Of a DNA stretch of 64,000 nucleotides, positions 44,769-53,612 are shown one piece after another (the first letter of the stretch is position 1; every line of letters starts with the position of its first letter). Made by a program: the position numbers and the translations under genes. Source of the stretch: CAWVWD01 sp965662365. Its GTDB lineage: Bacteria; Bacteroidota; Bacteroidia; Chitinophagales; Saprospiraceae. Under the pieces are notes generated by a model. That model was not told the DNA's origin. It did no database searches and saw only the letters and a list, made by a program, of their open reading frames with translations. The DNA is taken from contig CBFIHR010000002.1 of the NCBI GenBank assembly GCA_965662365.1, positions 1 through 64,000 of the forward strand. Direction: 5' to 3'.

Positions 44769-45052
44769 AAAACTAGTTGAATAATTCTGAATGCTCTCGC
44801 ACCTACTTTCTTCCTTTCAAAAAAGAGTCGTTTGATATGTTTTTTTAGTAAGAAATCCTTATCTAACAAATAGATAGCTAAAAGTTGACACAAATAACTA
44901 TTATTGTCAATTTCTTAATTCACAAATCGTTCACTTCATAATATCATAAAAATAAGTAGAAAAATTTATTAGAGAATTATACTTCAAAACAGATTATTAT
45001 TTGAGCTAAAAATCATACAAAATGTTGAGGTTGTTATTCTTAAAACACTCAT

Positions 45053-45085
45053 TTTGAATTATTTATAGAGGAAAATTCACCTTTG
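45053..45085 (+). promoter_or_regulatory. Candidate promoter of the glucanase gene
   Basis: TTTG (45053-45056), 21 bp, CACCTTTG (45078-45085; one mismatch to TAnnTTTG). It gives a leader of about 170 nt to the ATG at 45265. Confidence 0.35.
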
Positions 45086-45264
45086 TACTAAAAGAAAAAG
45101 AATAACTGAAAAAAGCTAATAAATTGCTATAAAAATTTAATGTTTTGATTTTCAGCGTATTGTGTAAAAAAAGTTAAAGTTTTAAAAAGTTCTAACACTT
45201 GATTATCTTAGCACTTACTTTCCAAGTATTTCCTAATTGATAAAAAATTAACTTAAAAACAAGT

Positions 45265-47097
45265 ATGAAAAATAGGTTGACACTTCTTGTATTAGCATTT
45301 AGCGTTCTTTTTGGATTCAGTTGTACGAATGAAACAAAGGACTCAAGTGAAATCACTGCCGCCGATATATTAGGCAATCCAGATTATCTTGCTATGTCTT
45401 ATGGTGGTTACCGAGAAATATCAAGAGAAACGGTACCGACAGTTGAACAGATTAAAGATGATATGAAATTGTTGGAAGCGATGGGTGTTAAAATCATTCG
45501 TACCTACAATTCACAACAATTTGCTCAAGCTGAGAATATTTTAAAAGCTATTCGTGAATTGAAAAATGAAGATTCAGATTTTGAAATGTATGTCATGTTA
45601 GGGGCGTGGATTGATTGTAAAAATGCTTGGACAGAAAAAACCATTCACGATATCGAAAGCCTCGAAAATAACACTGCGGAGATTAATGCAGCAGTCAAAA
45701 TGGCTAACGAATATTCGGATATTGTGAAAGTTATTGCAGTTGGAAATGAAGCTATGATAAATTGGGCGGCGAGTTATTATGTGACGCCAGATATTATCTT
45801 AAAGTGGGTCAATCATTTGCAAGATTTAAAAAAGAAAGGCGAGTTGCCAAAAGGTTTATGGATTACAAGTTCTGATAATTATGAATCTTGGGGCGGTGGC
45901 TCAAAATTGTATCATACCGAAGATTTGAATGCTTTAATCAAAGCGGTAGATTACGTTTCTTTACACACTTATCCTTTTCATGAATCACATTACAACCCTG
46001 ATTATTGGTATGTTCCGGCAGAAGAGGAAGGCTTAACAGCGGAAGCACAAGCGGAAAAAGCCGTAATGAGAGCAAAGGATTTTGCTAAAAGTCAATATGA
46101 GAAAACAGCAGAATATGTCAGAAATATTGCTCCGGATAAGCCAATACATATTGGAGAAACTGGCTGGGCTTCGGTTTCGGGCGGTTTTTATGGTAAAAAT
46201 GGCTCTCGTGCAGCTGATGAATATAAAGAAAAGCTATTTTATGACTACATTCGTGAATGGACAAATTCAGAAGGGATTTCTTGTTTTTATTTTGAAGCAT
46301 TTGATGAAAAATGGAAAGATGCCGAGCATCCAGAAGGTTCTGAAAATCACTTTGGTCTGATGACGATTGACGGTCAAGCGAAGTATGCACTTTGGGATTT
46401 GGTGGATAAAGGTGCTTTTGAGGGCTTAACTCGAAATGGTAATAAAATCACTAAAACTTTCGGTGGCGATAAAGAGGCAATGATGAAGGATTTTCTTGCT
46501 CCGCCTTCCGAAAACGATGTCAGTAGTTCGGATATTAAAACAACGAATGAAACATTGACAACGGGTGAGGTGATTAACCAAAAAAATTATACCGTTTTAG
46601 TAAATGATGCTTTCGCAAAAACATTAAAGGATAAAACGTATCCGAGTGCCAAATTGAAATTGAATGGCTGGGAAGGAACTTCGGCGATTCAAGTTACAAC
46701 TGAAGGGTTATTGGAAATCACTACTGGACACGAAGGCGAAGGTTGGTGGGGCTGCGGTGCAGAACTGAAAGCTGGCGGAAAAGGAGAAAACTTGTCTAAC
46801 TTCGCAAATGGTTATCTGAATTTTGAAATGAAAGGCGATACGAAATCCTCTTTTGAAATCGGTTTTCAAACGGGAAGTTTTTCGGGCGGTACACAGGTAA
46901 ATAACTATGTGATTTTTAATGCAAATGGAAAAAACATGGTAACAGGAAATTGGAAAAAATATTCGATTAAAATCGCTGATTTGCTGAAAGATAAGAATTT
47001 AGAAGACGTGACCAGTCTGATTTACTTTAAAGGAGATAAGAATTTTGATGGTAAGAAAGTGACCCTTAAAAATATTTATTATTCTCAAGGAAAGTAG
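45265..47097 (+). CDS. GH17-like beta-1,3-glucanase lipoprotein
   Basis: The 610-residue protein has a lipoprotein signal (VLFGFSC, Cys20) and a GH17-type TIM barrel (about 35-380): proton donor Glu162 in VGNEAMINW and nucleophile Glu298 in GETGWASV, with IRTYN and YVSLHTYPF. Residues 440-610 form a beta domain like a carbohydrate-binding module. GH17 hydrolyses or transfers beta-1,3-glucans such as laminarin. Surface or periplasmic. It is followed by a sugar symporter gene 196 bp downstream. Confidence 0.87.
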   Translation: MKNRLTLLVLAFSVLFGFSCTNETKDSSEITAADILGNPDYLAMSYGGYREISRETVPTVEQIKDDMKLLEAMGVKIIRTYNSQQFAQAENILKAIRELKNEDSDFEMYVMLGAWIDCKNAWTEKTIHDIESLENNTAEINAAVKMANEYSDIVKVIAVGNEAMINWAASYYVTPDIILKWVNHLQDLKKKGELPKGLWITSSDNYESWGGGSKLYHTEDLNALIKAVDYVSLHTYPFHESHYNPDYWYVPAEEEGLTAEAQAEKAVMRAKDFAKSQYEKTAEYVRNIAPDKPIHIGETGWASVSGGFYGKNGSRAADEYKEKLFYDYIREWTNSEGISCFYFEAFDEKWKDAEHPEGSENHFGLMTIDGQAKYALWDLVDKGAFEGLTRNGNKITKTFGGDKEAMMKDFLAPPSENDVSSSDIKTTNETLTTGEVINQKNYTVLVNDAFAKTLKDKTYPSAKLKLNGWEGTSAIQVTTEGLLEITTGHEGEGWWGCGAELKAGGKGENLSNFANGYLNFEMKGDTKSSFEIGFQTGSFSGGTQVNNYVIFNANGKNMVTGNWKKYSIKIADLLKDKNLEDVTSLIYFKGDKNFDGKKVTLKNIYYSQGK

Positions 47098-47111
47098 TAC
47101 ACGGATTAATT

Positions 47112-47150
47112 AGACAGAAGACATTTTTAAAATGTCTTCTGTCTCTTTAT
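47112..47150 (+). terminator. Terminator after the glucanase gene
   Basis: AGACAGAAGACATTTT pairs with AAAATGTCTTCTGTCT (16 bp, near-zero loop), followed by CTTTAT. The transporter therefore probably has its own promoter. Confidence 0.7.
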
Positions 47151-47292
47151 GAAGTAATCGGACAAAATTATTGAGTGCTTAAATTTTTATAACTAATTGA
47201 TTATCAGTTTATTTTAAAAAAATAAATACGTCTGTGTGCTTAAATAAGGCGAAAACTTAAAATAACAACCAAATAAAATAATACAACTCAAA

Positions 47293-48759
47293 ATGAATAA
47301 TAATAAAACAGTAAGCGGAAAAGTGCCTTTTGGACAAAAGGTGGCTTTTGGATTAGGGATGTTTGCCAATCAAATGTTTCCTGCGATACTTGGTATTTTT
47401 ATGGTCGTCTTGGTAGAGGATTTAGGATTTCCTGGTTGGATGTTATCGTTGATATATTTTTTCCCAAGGATTTTTGATTCTATCACGGATCCGATTATGG
47501 GTTTTATTTCAGATAACACAAGGTCTAAGTGGGGAAGAAGAAGACAATATGTACTGATAGGTGGTATTATCATGGGGATTTCTTTCGTGTTTATGTGGCA
47601 GCTTTTTAGTGATAATACCTTAGCGTTTACTTTTTGGTACTTTTTATTTTGGTCGATTGTGTTTTATTTAGGATTGACGATTTTTAGTGTTCCTTACGTT
47701 GCTATTGGCTACGAAATGAGTGACGATTTCCATGAACGCACCAGTATTATGGCGATTGCACAATGGATTGGTCAGTGGGCATGGGTGATAGCCCCGTGGT
47801 TTTGGGTAATTATGTACGACCCCGAATGGTTTCCTTCAGCAGAAGTAGCTACAAGACAATTAGCAATTTGGGTAGCGATTCCGTGTACTATTTTTGCGAT
47901 CGTTCCTGCGATATTTATCAAAAGTAAATCGACTATTGATGAAGAAGATTATGAGCCACTAAATTTATCGAATGTCGGTAATAGTTTAACTTCAATTTTT
48001 AAAAGTTTTGCGGAAGCACTTAAGATAAAAGAGTTTGTAAAATTATGTACTTCCACTTTCTTGATTTTTAACGCTTTTAATACTGTCGCTGCGTTGACAT
48101 TCTTTGTCATTGTATATAAACTTTTTAATGGCGATGCAGGAGCAAGCGGTATTTGGGTGTCTTTATTTGGTTGTTTGGGCGCTTTAGGAACAACATTCAT
48201 CGTAATACCGGTAGTCGCATGGATGTCAAAAAAGTTGGGAAAGAAGAGAGCTTTCTTAGTGGCACAAGGTATTTCAATGATTGGTTATTTGATGTTATGG
48301 TTTTTATTTGTGCCGGGTAAGCCATGGATGTACATTATTGCTTTACCATTCTTCTCTTTTGGAATAGGAAGTTTATTTACCATAATGATGTCGATGACCG
48401 CTGACGTAATTGACATAGACGAATTAAATTCGGGTAAACGCCGAGAAGGTATCTTTGGAGCAATTTACTGGTGGATGGTAAAATTTGGTTTAGCTATTGC
48501 CGGTGCATTGAGCGGTATTATTATAGATTTTGTAGGTTTTGACTCTGCTTTAGCAACGACCGAACAACAAGCTGCCGTAGATGGTTTACATGCTTTTTTC
48601 TGTTTCCTTCCTATGGTAGGAACGCTTTTTGCAATCATCATTATGTGGAATTATGACTTAACGGAAGAGAAAGCGAATGAAATTAGAAAAGAATTAGATG
48701 CAAGAAAAGCAGCGGCTAAAGAAGGTGGTTTATCACTTGAAAATCACTTAGTTGAATAG
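47293..48759 (+). CDS. GPH-family MFS sugar:cation symporter
   Basis: The 488-residue protein has about twelve membrane segments and the GPH signatures DSITDPIMGFISDNTRSKWGRRR and ADVIDIDELNSGKRREG. The family (melibiose/lactose/glucuronide symporters) imports mono- or disaccharides with Na+ or H+. Position after the GH17 gene suggests uptake of glucose or gluco-oligosaccharides. Inner membrane. Confidence 0.88.
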   Translation: MNNNKTVSGKVPFGQKVAFGLGMFANQMFPAILGIFMVVLVEDLGFPGWMLSLIYFFPRIFDSITDPIMGFISDNTRSKWGRRRQYVLIGGIIMGISFVFMWQLFSDNTLAFTFWYFLFWSIVFYLGLTIFSVPYVAIGYEMSDDFHERTSIMAIAQWIGQWAWVIAPWFWVIMYDPEWFPSAEVATRQLAIWVAIPCTIFAIVPAIFIKSKSTIDEEDYEPLNLSNVGNSLTSIFKSFAEALKIKEFVKLCTSTFLIFNAFNTVAALTFFVIVYKLFNGDAGASGIWVSLFGCLGALGTTFIVIPVVAWMSKKLGKKRAFLVAQGISMIGYLMLWFLFVPGKPWMYIIALPFFSFGIGSLFTIMMSMTADVIDIDELNSGKRREGIFGAIYWWMVKFGLAIAGALSGIIIDFVGFDSALATTEQQAAVDGLHAFFCFLPMVGTLFAIIIMWNYDLTEEKANEIRKELDARKAAAKEGGLSLENHLVE

Positions 48760-48782
48760 TACAATTGGTCATATCAATATTA

Positions 48783-48818
48783 AAAAATGCGAAATCACCT
48801 CGGTGGTTTCGCATTTTT
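48783..48818 (+). terminator. Terminator after the symporter gene
   Basis: AAAAATGCGAAATCACC / GGTGGTTTCGCATTTTT, bidirectional type. The stem is almost the same as that at 29382-29407. Confidence 0.85.
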
Positions 48819-48903
48819 ATTGAGAATTTGAAGGTTTGGAATAATAGATTTACCTTTATTCCAAATCAAAGTTATTCATTGAACATAGTTTATCAAACAC
48901 TAA

Positions 48904-49869
48904 ATGTCATTAGAAAAAAAAGAGCAAAAAGACTCAAGGCTACATCCTCGAAATCGAAATAAAGAACGATATGATTTAGAGGCATTAAAAATGGTGGAGC
49001 CAGAGTTAGAAAAGTATATTAAACGCAATAAATTTGGGATTAAATCTTTGGATTTTGCAAATCCGATAGCCGTTAAGTTGTTGAATAAAGCATTATTAAA
49101 ACATTATTATGGTATAAAATACTGGGAGTTTTCAGATGATAATCTTTGCCCTCCGATTCCAGGTCGTGCGGATTATATTCATCACATTGCCGATTTATTG
49201 AGTAAAAATAATAGAAATATAATTCCGAAAGGTGGCAAAGTAACCTGTGTAGATATTGGCGTTGGTGCGAGTTGTGTTTACCCGATAATCGGTGTGACCG
49301 AATATCAATGGAATTTTATCGGAACAGATATTAATAAAAAATCAATAGAATCGGCTCAAAAAATTGTTAATGAAAATCTACTTTTTCAAGGAAAAATAGA
49401 TTGTCGATTACAAAAAAGTCCGTCACATTTTTTCACGGGTATTATTACTAAAACGGATAAAATTGACGTAACGATTTGTAATCCGCCTTTTCATGCTTCT
49501 GCAAAAGAAGCAGCGAAAAGCACTCGCCGAAAAGTTAAGAATCTAACCAAAAAAAATCCTAAAGAAGCCAAACGGAATTTTGCAGGCATTCATGCTGAAT
49601 TAGTCTATGATGGCGGTGAATATCAGTTTATTTATGATATGATGCAGGATAGTAAACTGTTTGCAAAAAACTGCTGCTGGTTCACGACTTTGGTGTCTAA
49701 ACAATCGAATTTAAAACCGATTTATAAAGCCTTAAAAGCACTTGAAGTCAAAAACATCGAAACAATTCCGATGGGAACGGGCAATAAATCCAGCCGAATC
49801 GTGGCTTGGACTTTCTTGTCAAAAAGGGAACAAAAAGAATGGGGGAAAAGTCGTTGGAAAATGGACTAA
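48904..49869 (+). CDS. rlmF: 23S rRNA (adenine(1618)-N6)-methyltransferase RlmF
   Basis: The 321-residue protein has LHPRNRNKERYDLEAL, the block SLDFANPIAVKLLNKALL, LCPPIPGRADYIHHIADLL, SAM motif VDIGVGASCVYPIIG, and catalytic motif CNPPFHASAKEA (NPPF). It methylates A1618 of 23S rRNA. Full length and the Bacteroidota form. Confidence 0.95.
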   Translation: MSLEKKEQKDSRLHPRNRNKERYDLEALKMVEPELEKYIKRNKFGIKSLDFANPIAVKLLNKALLKHYYGIKYWEFSDDNLCPPIPGRADYIHHIADLLSKNNRNIIPKGGKVTCVDIGVGASCVYPIIGVTEYQWNFIGTDINKKSIESAQKIVNENLLFQGKIDCRLQKSPSHFFTGIITKTDKIDVTICNPPFHASAKEAAKSTRRKVKNLTKKNPKEAKRNFAGIHAELVYDGGEYQFIYDMMQDSKLFAKNCCWFTTLVSKQSNLKPIYKALKALEVKNIETIPMGTGNKSSRIVAWTFLSKREQKEWGKSRWKMD

Positions 49870-49961
49870 AAAATTGCCAGATTGTTGTATTCTCAAAACT
49901 TCAAAGATTTAGAAATACACTAAAGTATTATGTTTTTTATTATCAAAAAGCTTCAAAAAAA

Positions 49962-49992
49962 CCGTTATTCTGAACTTGATTCAGAATGACGG
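49962..49992. repeat. REP-like palindrome, GTCATTC type
   Basis: Arms CCGTTATTCTGAA and TTCAGAATGACGG, in the gap between rlmF and the DoxX gene. Same family as 24071-24098. Confidence 0.8.
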
Positions 49993-50038
49993 AAATCTTT
50001 GGGTTCATCATTAATATTTTGGTAGAATAGAACTCCGA

Positions 50039-50395
50039 CTATACAAAGCTAAAAGCCCACCAAATCAAGACCAGTTGCATCGGTAAACGAATGAACGTCG
50101 GAATGACCAGTTTTCCTTCTTTTTTTGCTTCTTGAAAATGGTAAAAATTCGCAGGAAAAACTGCAATCAATAAAGCGATAATTCCTATTGCTGCCAACGA
50201 ACGAGTTGCCTCGAAAAATAAACTTAGTCCTAAAACTATTTCAATAATTCCTACCAAAATATTTACTTTTTCAGGAAAAGGCACCCATTTAGGCGTCATT
50301 TTTAAAAAGAATTTTGGTGAACGAAAATGACTGATTCCCGCAAAAACATAGAAAGCTGCCATCGAAATCAGTGAAATTAGTTGTAGTGTTGACAT
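50039..50395 (-). CDS. DoxX family membrane protein
   Basis: Start at MSTLQLISLISMAAFYVFAG (ATG 50395); the longer frame runs into the repeat region. The 118-residue protein has four hydrophobic helices and the DoxX pattern FAGISHFRSPKFFLKM, GIIEIVLGLSLFF and ANFYHF. DoxX-like proteins are small inner-membrane proteins of unclear function. It follows menB in the same direction. Confidence 0.85.
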   Translation of the reverse strand: MSTLQLISLISMAAFYVFAGISHFRSPKFFLKMTPKWVPFPEKVNILVGIIEIVLGLSLFFEATRSLAAIGIIALLIAVFPANFYHFQEAKKEGKLVIPTFIRLPMQLVLIWWAFSFV

Positions 50396-50479
50396 TGTGA
50401 TAATTAGAAATTGAAAGGAGATAATGGACAATGATTTGAACATAAATATCAATTGTCCATTATCAACTATCAATTAAAA
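50396..50479. repeat. Inverted array (AYTATCA words) in the menB-DoxX gap
   Basis: ATTGAAA.. and GATAATGGACAATGA on the left face TCAATTGTCCATTATC and further ATCA units on the right. TTATCA, CTATCA, TTAAAA units have a 7-bp spacing. It fills the whole gap between the two genes. Confidence 0.6.
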
Positions 50480-51319
50480 CTATGGTAACCACTTAATATG
50501 TTTAAAGTTTGGTTTACGTTTTTCCAAAAAGGCATTTCGTCCCTCTTTTGCCTCTTCTGTCATATAAGCCAGGCGAGTTGCTTCACCAGCAAAAAGCTGC
50601 TGGCCAACCATTCCATCATCCGTCAAATTCATGGCATATTTTAGCATTTTGATAGAAGTCGGCGATTTTTCCAAAATCTCTTGAGCCCAGTCATAAGCCG
50701 TTTGTTCCAACTCATCATGTGGCACAACAGCATTCACCATGCCCATTTCAAAAGCTTCTTGTGCAGAGTAATTGCGGCCTAAGAAGAAAATTTCTCTTGC
50801 TTTCTTTTGACCGACCATTTTCGCCAAATAAGCCGAACCATAGCCTCCATCAAAGCTCGTTACGTCCGCATCGGTTTGTTTAAAGATAGCATGTTCTTTG
50901 CTCGCAATCGTCATATCTGCCACAACGTGCAAACTATGACCGCCACCAACAGCCCAACCTGGTACCACACAAATTACGACTTTGGGCATAAAACGCATCA
51001 TGCGTTGCACATCTAAAATATGCAAACGATGCTGCCCGTCCGTTTGTCCAACGTAACCGTGTGACCCACGAATACGCTGATCGCCACCAGAGCAAAATGC
51101 CCAGCCACCATCTTTTGGCGAAGGTCCTTCCCCGGTTAATAAAACAACTCCAATTGTTGTATCTTCCTGTGCATCCCGAAACGCATCAATCAGTTCATCT
51201 ACCGTTTCAGGACGAAACGCATTGCGAACTTCAGGGCGATTGAATGCAATTCTTGCCACACCGTTACATTTTTTGTACGTAATATCTTGGTACGCTTTAA
51301 CTATTTTCCAATCTATCAT
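50480..51319 (-). CDS. menB: 1,4-dihydroxy-2-naphthoyl-CoA synthase MenB
   Basis: The 279-residue crotonase has the MenB-specific blocks RPEVRNAFRPETVDEL, GWAFCSGGDQRIRG, VPGWAVGGGHSLHVVADMT and ATRLAYMTEEAKEGRNAFLEKRKPNF. It cyclises o-succinylbenzoyl-CoA in menaquinone synthesis. Other men genes are not in the window; thiL is upstream in the same direction. Confidence 0.96.
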   Translation of the reverse strand: MIDWKIVKAYQDITYKKCNGVARIAFNRPEVRNAFRPETVDELIDAFRDAQEDTTIGVVLLTGEGPSPKDGGWAFCSGGDQRIRGSHGYVGQTDGQHRLHILDVQRMMRFMPKVVICVVPGWAVGGGHSLHVVADMTIASKEHAIFKQTDADVTSFDGGYGSAYLAKMVGQKKAREIFFLGRNYSAQEAFEMGMVNAVVPHDELEQTAYDWAQEILEKSPTSIKMLKYAMNLTDDGMVGQQLFAGEATRLAYMTEEAKEGRNAFLEKRKPNFKHIKWLP

Positions 51320-51322
51320 TTA

Positions 51323-51408
51323 GTAATTAGTATGAGAGTGATTAGTGATTAGTTTTTTCAGTGAAAATCAGATAAAATGTCATCCGACTAATCACTAATC
51401 ACTAAATG
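51323..51408. repeat. Inverted heptamer arrays (GTGATTA / CTAATCA) in the thiL-menB gap
   Basis: GTNATTA-type units (GTGATTA twice, with degenerate flanks) in 51323-51357 face CTAATCA, CTAATCA, CTAAATG (51388-51408). It fills the gap from the menB start to the thiL stop codon at 51411. Confidence 0.75.
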
Positions 51409-51410
51409 TT

Positions 51411-52436
51411 TTAAAAATGATTCCAACCTTGTGCCGTTAGTTTGTGGATATTTCCACCAGTTGTATGCAGCATAATGCCATCTTTTTTATCAACAATTTC
51501 ACCGATAATCGATACATTCGGCATATATTTTACTTTTTCCAAATCATTTGGATTGATGGTAAATAATAACTCATAATCTTCGCCGCCACTCAATGCACAA
51601 GTAATCGGATCAAATTTGAATTTTATCGCTTGTGCCTCCGTATCGGGATGAATCGGAACATTTCCTTCTTCGATAAAAGCACCGACATCTGACTGCGAAC
51701 AAATATGGTAAATCTCTGACGCCAAACCATCAGAAATATCCATCATCGACGTAGGTATTAATTCTGCTTTCGCAAAATAGTCGATCATATCGGCACGAGC
51801 TTCAGGTTTTAATAATCGCCCGACTAAGTAATCTTGCTGCTCTAAATCAGGTTTGATATTGGGGTTTTCGAGGTAAATTTGTTTCTCTCGTTCCAATATT
51901 TGTAAGCCTAAATACGCTGCCCCTAAGTCGCCCGAAACACAAATGATATCACCAGCTTTGGCTTTGTTGCGATAGGCTAATTTTTCAGGCACAGCACGAC
52001 CGATTGCGGTAACGCTAATGACCAGACCTTTGGTAGAAGAGGTCGTATCGCCACCAATTAAATCGACGTTGTATTTTTCGCAAGCCAAATAAACTCCTTT
52101 ATAAAATTCCTCTAAAGCCTCGACTGAATACCGATTTGAAATCGCCAAAGAAACGGTGATTTGTCTCGGAGTCGCATTCATAGCATAAATATCGGATAGA
52201 TTTATAACAACTGCTTTGTAGCCCAAATGCTTCAAAGGCGTGTACATCATATCAAAGTGAATATGTTCGACCAGCATATCGGTAGAAACTACCGTCTGAA
52301 AATTTTTACCATAATCAATCACAGCAGCATCATCGCCAATTCCTTTGATTGTTGATTTTTGCGTCAAGCGATAATCTCTCGTCAAATGGTCAATTAAACC
52401 AAATTCTCCTAATTGATTTACGTCTGTTCTTTTCAT
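51411..52436 (-). CDS. thiL: Thiamine-monophosphate kinase ThiL
   Basis: The 341-residue protein has FGLIDHLT, IKGIGDDAAVID (ATP/Mg site), VGGDTTSSTKG-like block (LIGGDTTSS), DISDGLASEIYHI and LSGGEDYELLFTI. It phosphorylates thiamine monophosphate to the diphosphate. Full length. Confidence 0.95.
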   Translation of the reverse strand: MKRTDVNQLGEFGLIDHLTRDYRLTQKSTIKGIGDDAAVIDYGKNFQTVVSTDMLVEHIHFDMMYTPLKHLGYKAVVINLSDIYAMNATPRQITVSLAISNRYSVEALEEFYKGVYLACEKYNVDLIGGDTTSSTKGLVISVTAIGRAVPEKLAYRNKAKAGDIICVSGDLGAAYLGLQILEREKQIYLENPNIKPDLEQQDYLVGRLLKPEARADMIDYFAKAELIPTSMMDISDGLASEIYHICSQSDVGAFIEEGNVPIHPDTEAQAIKFKFDPITCALSGGEDYELLFTINPNDLEKVKYMPNVSIIGEIVDKKDGIMLHTTGGNIHKLTAQGWNHF

Positions 52437-52450
52437 ATTTTATGTAGTAG

Positions 52451-52468
52451 CGGCAGTTTTAGTTGCCG
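52451..52468. repeat. Palindrome CGGCARTTTTAGTTGCCG type upstream of thiL
   Basis: CGGCA and TGCCG arms around a GTTTTAGT loop next to the thiL start. A short REP-like element distinct from the GTCATTC family. A degenerate half copy of the latter lies at about 52531-52544. Confidence 0.45.
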
Positions 52469-52579
52469 TTGATTTTTAAAAACCTGAATGCTCCCGTCCT
52501 TTTGATTTAGAGTTTATCCCGAAATTTTATAGGTCGGAATGACAGATTTTTGACTTTTTCAATTGTAACAATCAATTTT

Positions 52580-53215
52580 CTATTGGACAAAAGGATTGTG
52601 TTTTTTCTCAAATCCAACTGTCGTCACTTCTCCGTGACCCGAATAAACCTTAGTTTCGTCGGGTAGCGTATAAAATTTAGTGCGAATACTTTCTGCTAAA
52701 GTTTCAAAACTGCCACCTGGCAAATCTGTTCTACCGATACTTTGACGGAACAAAACATCGCCACCGATAATAAAATCATCCTTTTCAGCATAAAAAGAAA
52801 TGCTGGCTGGCGAATGTCCTGGCGTGAACAGCACCTTTAATTCAGAATTTCCAAAAGGAATCGTATCACCTTCGTCCCAAAAAACAGAAATCTCGGGCGA
52901 TTGTTCTAACTGTAAACCATACATTTGAGCCGCCATTTTAGAATATTCAATCATCTGCTGCTCGTCCTTGTGTGATTCCAACTTTAAATCGTATTTTTCA
53001 GCAACGAATTTATTACCAAAAATATGGTCGATATGACAGTGCGTATTGATTAACCGAACTGGTGTCAGTTCACGAGTTTCGATAAATTCTACCAAACGAC
53101 GACGTTCGTTGTCGTCATAGCACCCAGGGTCAATGATGACACATTGTTTCGTTTCGTCATATAAAACGTAAGTATTTTCCTGAAAAGGACTAAAAACAAA
53201 TTTTGTTATATTCAT
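52580..53215 (-). CDS. MBL-fold metallo-hydrolase (glyoxalase II-like)
   Basis: The 211-residue protein has the HxHxDH zinc motif (NTHCHIDHIFGN), the second His in TPGHSPASIS, Asp in GGDVLFRQSIGR and the last His in YSGHGEVTTVG. Sequence type is that of the small hydroxyacylglutathione-hydrolase-like family. The substrate is unknown. Preceded by a 400-bp gap. Confidence 0.9.
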   Translation of the reverse strand: MNITKFVFSPFQENTYVLYDETKQCVIIDPGCYDDNERRRLVEFIETRELTPVRLINTHCHIDHIFGNKFVAEKYDLKLESHKDEQQMIEYSKMAAQMYGLQLEQSPEISVFWDEGDTIPFGNSELKVLFTPGHSPASISFYAEKDDFIIGGDVLFRQSIGRTDLPGGSFETLAESIRTKFYTLPDETKVYSGHGEVTTVGFEKKHNPFVQ

Positions 53216-53612
53216 GGTACTGGTTTTTTCCGATAAAATCGGAATTTTGTTATACTCAACTTGTTACTGCGTACTGGTTGTGTTCAACAACATCAATACT
53301 TAGTTGTTATACTTCAAGTGTTTGAAATGCAAGATTTTAGTAAAACAGTTTAGTAACTTCGTAATTTAATAATTCATAAGAATTGTTAAAAAATGTTAAT
53401 CCCAACTATTCCATTGTATTCCATCGTTTTTATGAAAAAATATTTCGTTGATTAGTGATAGAATGACTTGTAAAAACCAAAAAAATCAAGCAAATTTACT
53501 GCAAAAGTAATAAAAGATTTTAGACATTAGATTGTTAGACGTTAGACAATCTATTCAAAAAAAGAAAGTCTAATATCGAACATCTAATAATCTAATGTCT
53601 TCAAGAAAAACT
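53216..53612. other. Intergenic region: minus-strand promoter boxes and heptamer array
   Basis: No coding frame. On the minus strand TACTTTTG (53502-53509) and TAAATTTG (53491-53498) are perfect -7 elements, but they are about 275 nt from the MBL start. The right end is a heptamer array (separate entry). Confidence 0.5.
53517..53594. repeat. Inverted heptamer arrays (NNTTAGA / TCTAANN) upstream of the TolB-like gene
   Basis: NNTTAGA-type units with period 7 (one of 8) in 53518-53548 and TCTAANN-type units in 53569-53598, with an AT-rich spacer. The ORF ATG at 53595 lies inside the array, so the gene start is taken as 53613. Same word as 23161-23233. Confidence 0.8.

Larger units (their letters stand above)
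44619..45264. other. Intergenic region without a gene
   Basis: It contains the terminator of the ECF operon (44705-44768) and a candidate promoter (45053-45085) ahead of the glucanase gene. The rest is AT-rich with no coding frame seen. Confidence 0.6.

Noticed and set aside
45192..45377. Minus-strand frame over the glucanase start
   Set aside because: Overlaps the signal peptide region of the called gene and has no motif or promoter.
53595..53612. ATG at 53595 as the start of the TolB-like gene
   Set aside because: It lies at the end of a heptamer array; MKKLTYLL at 53613 begins a clean signal peptide.
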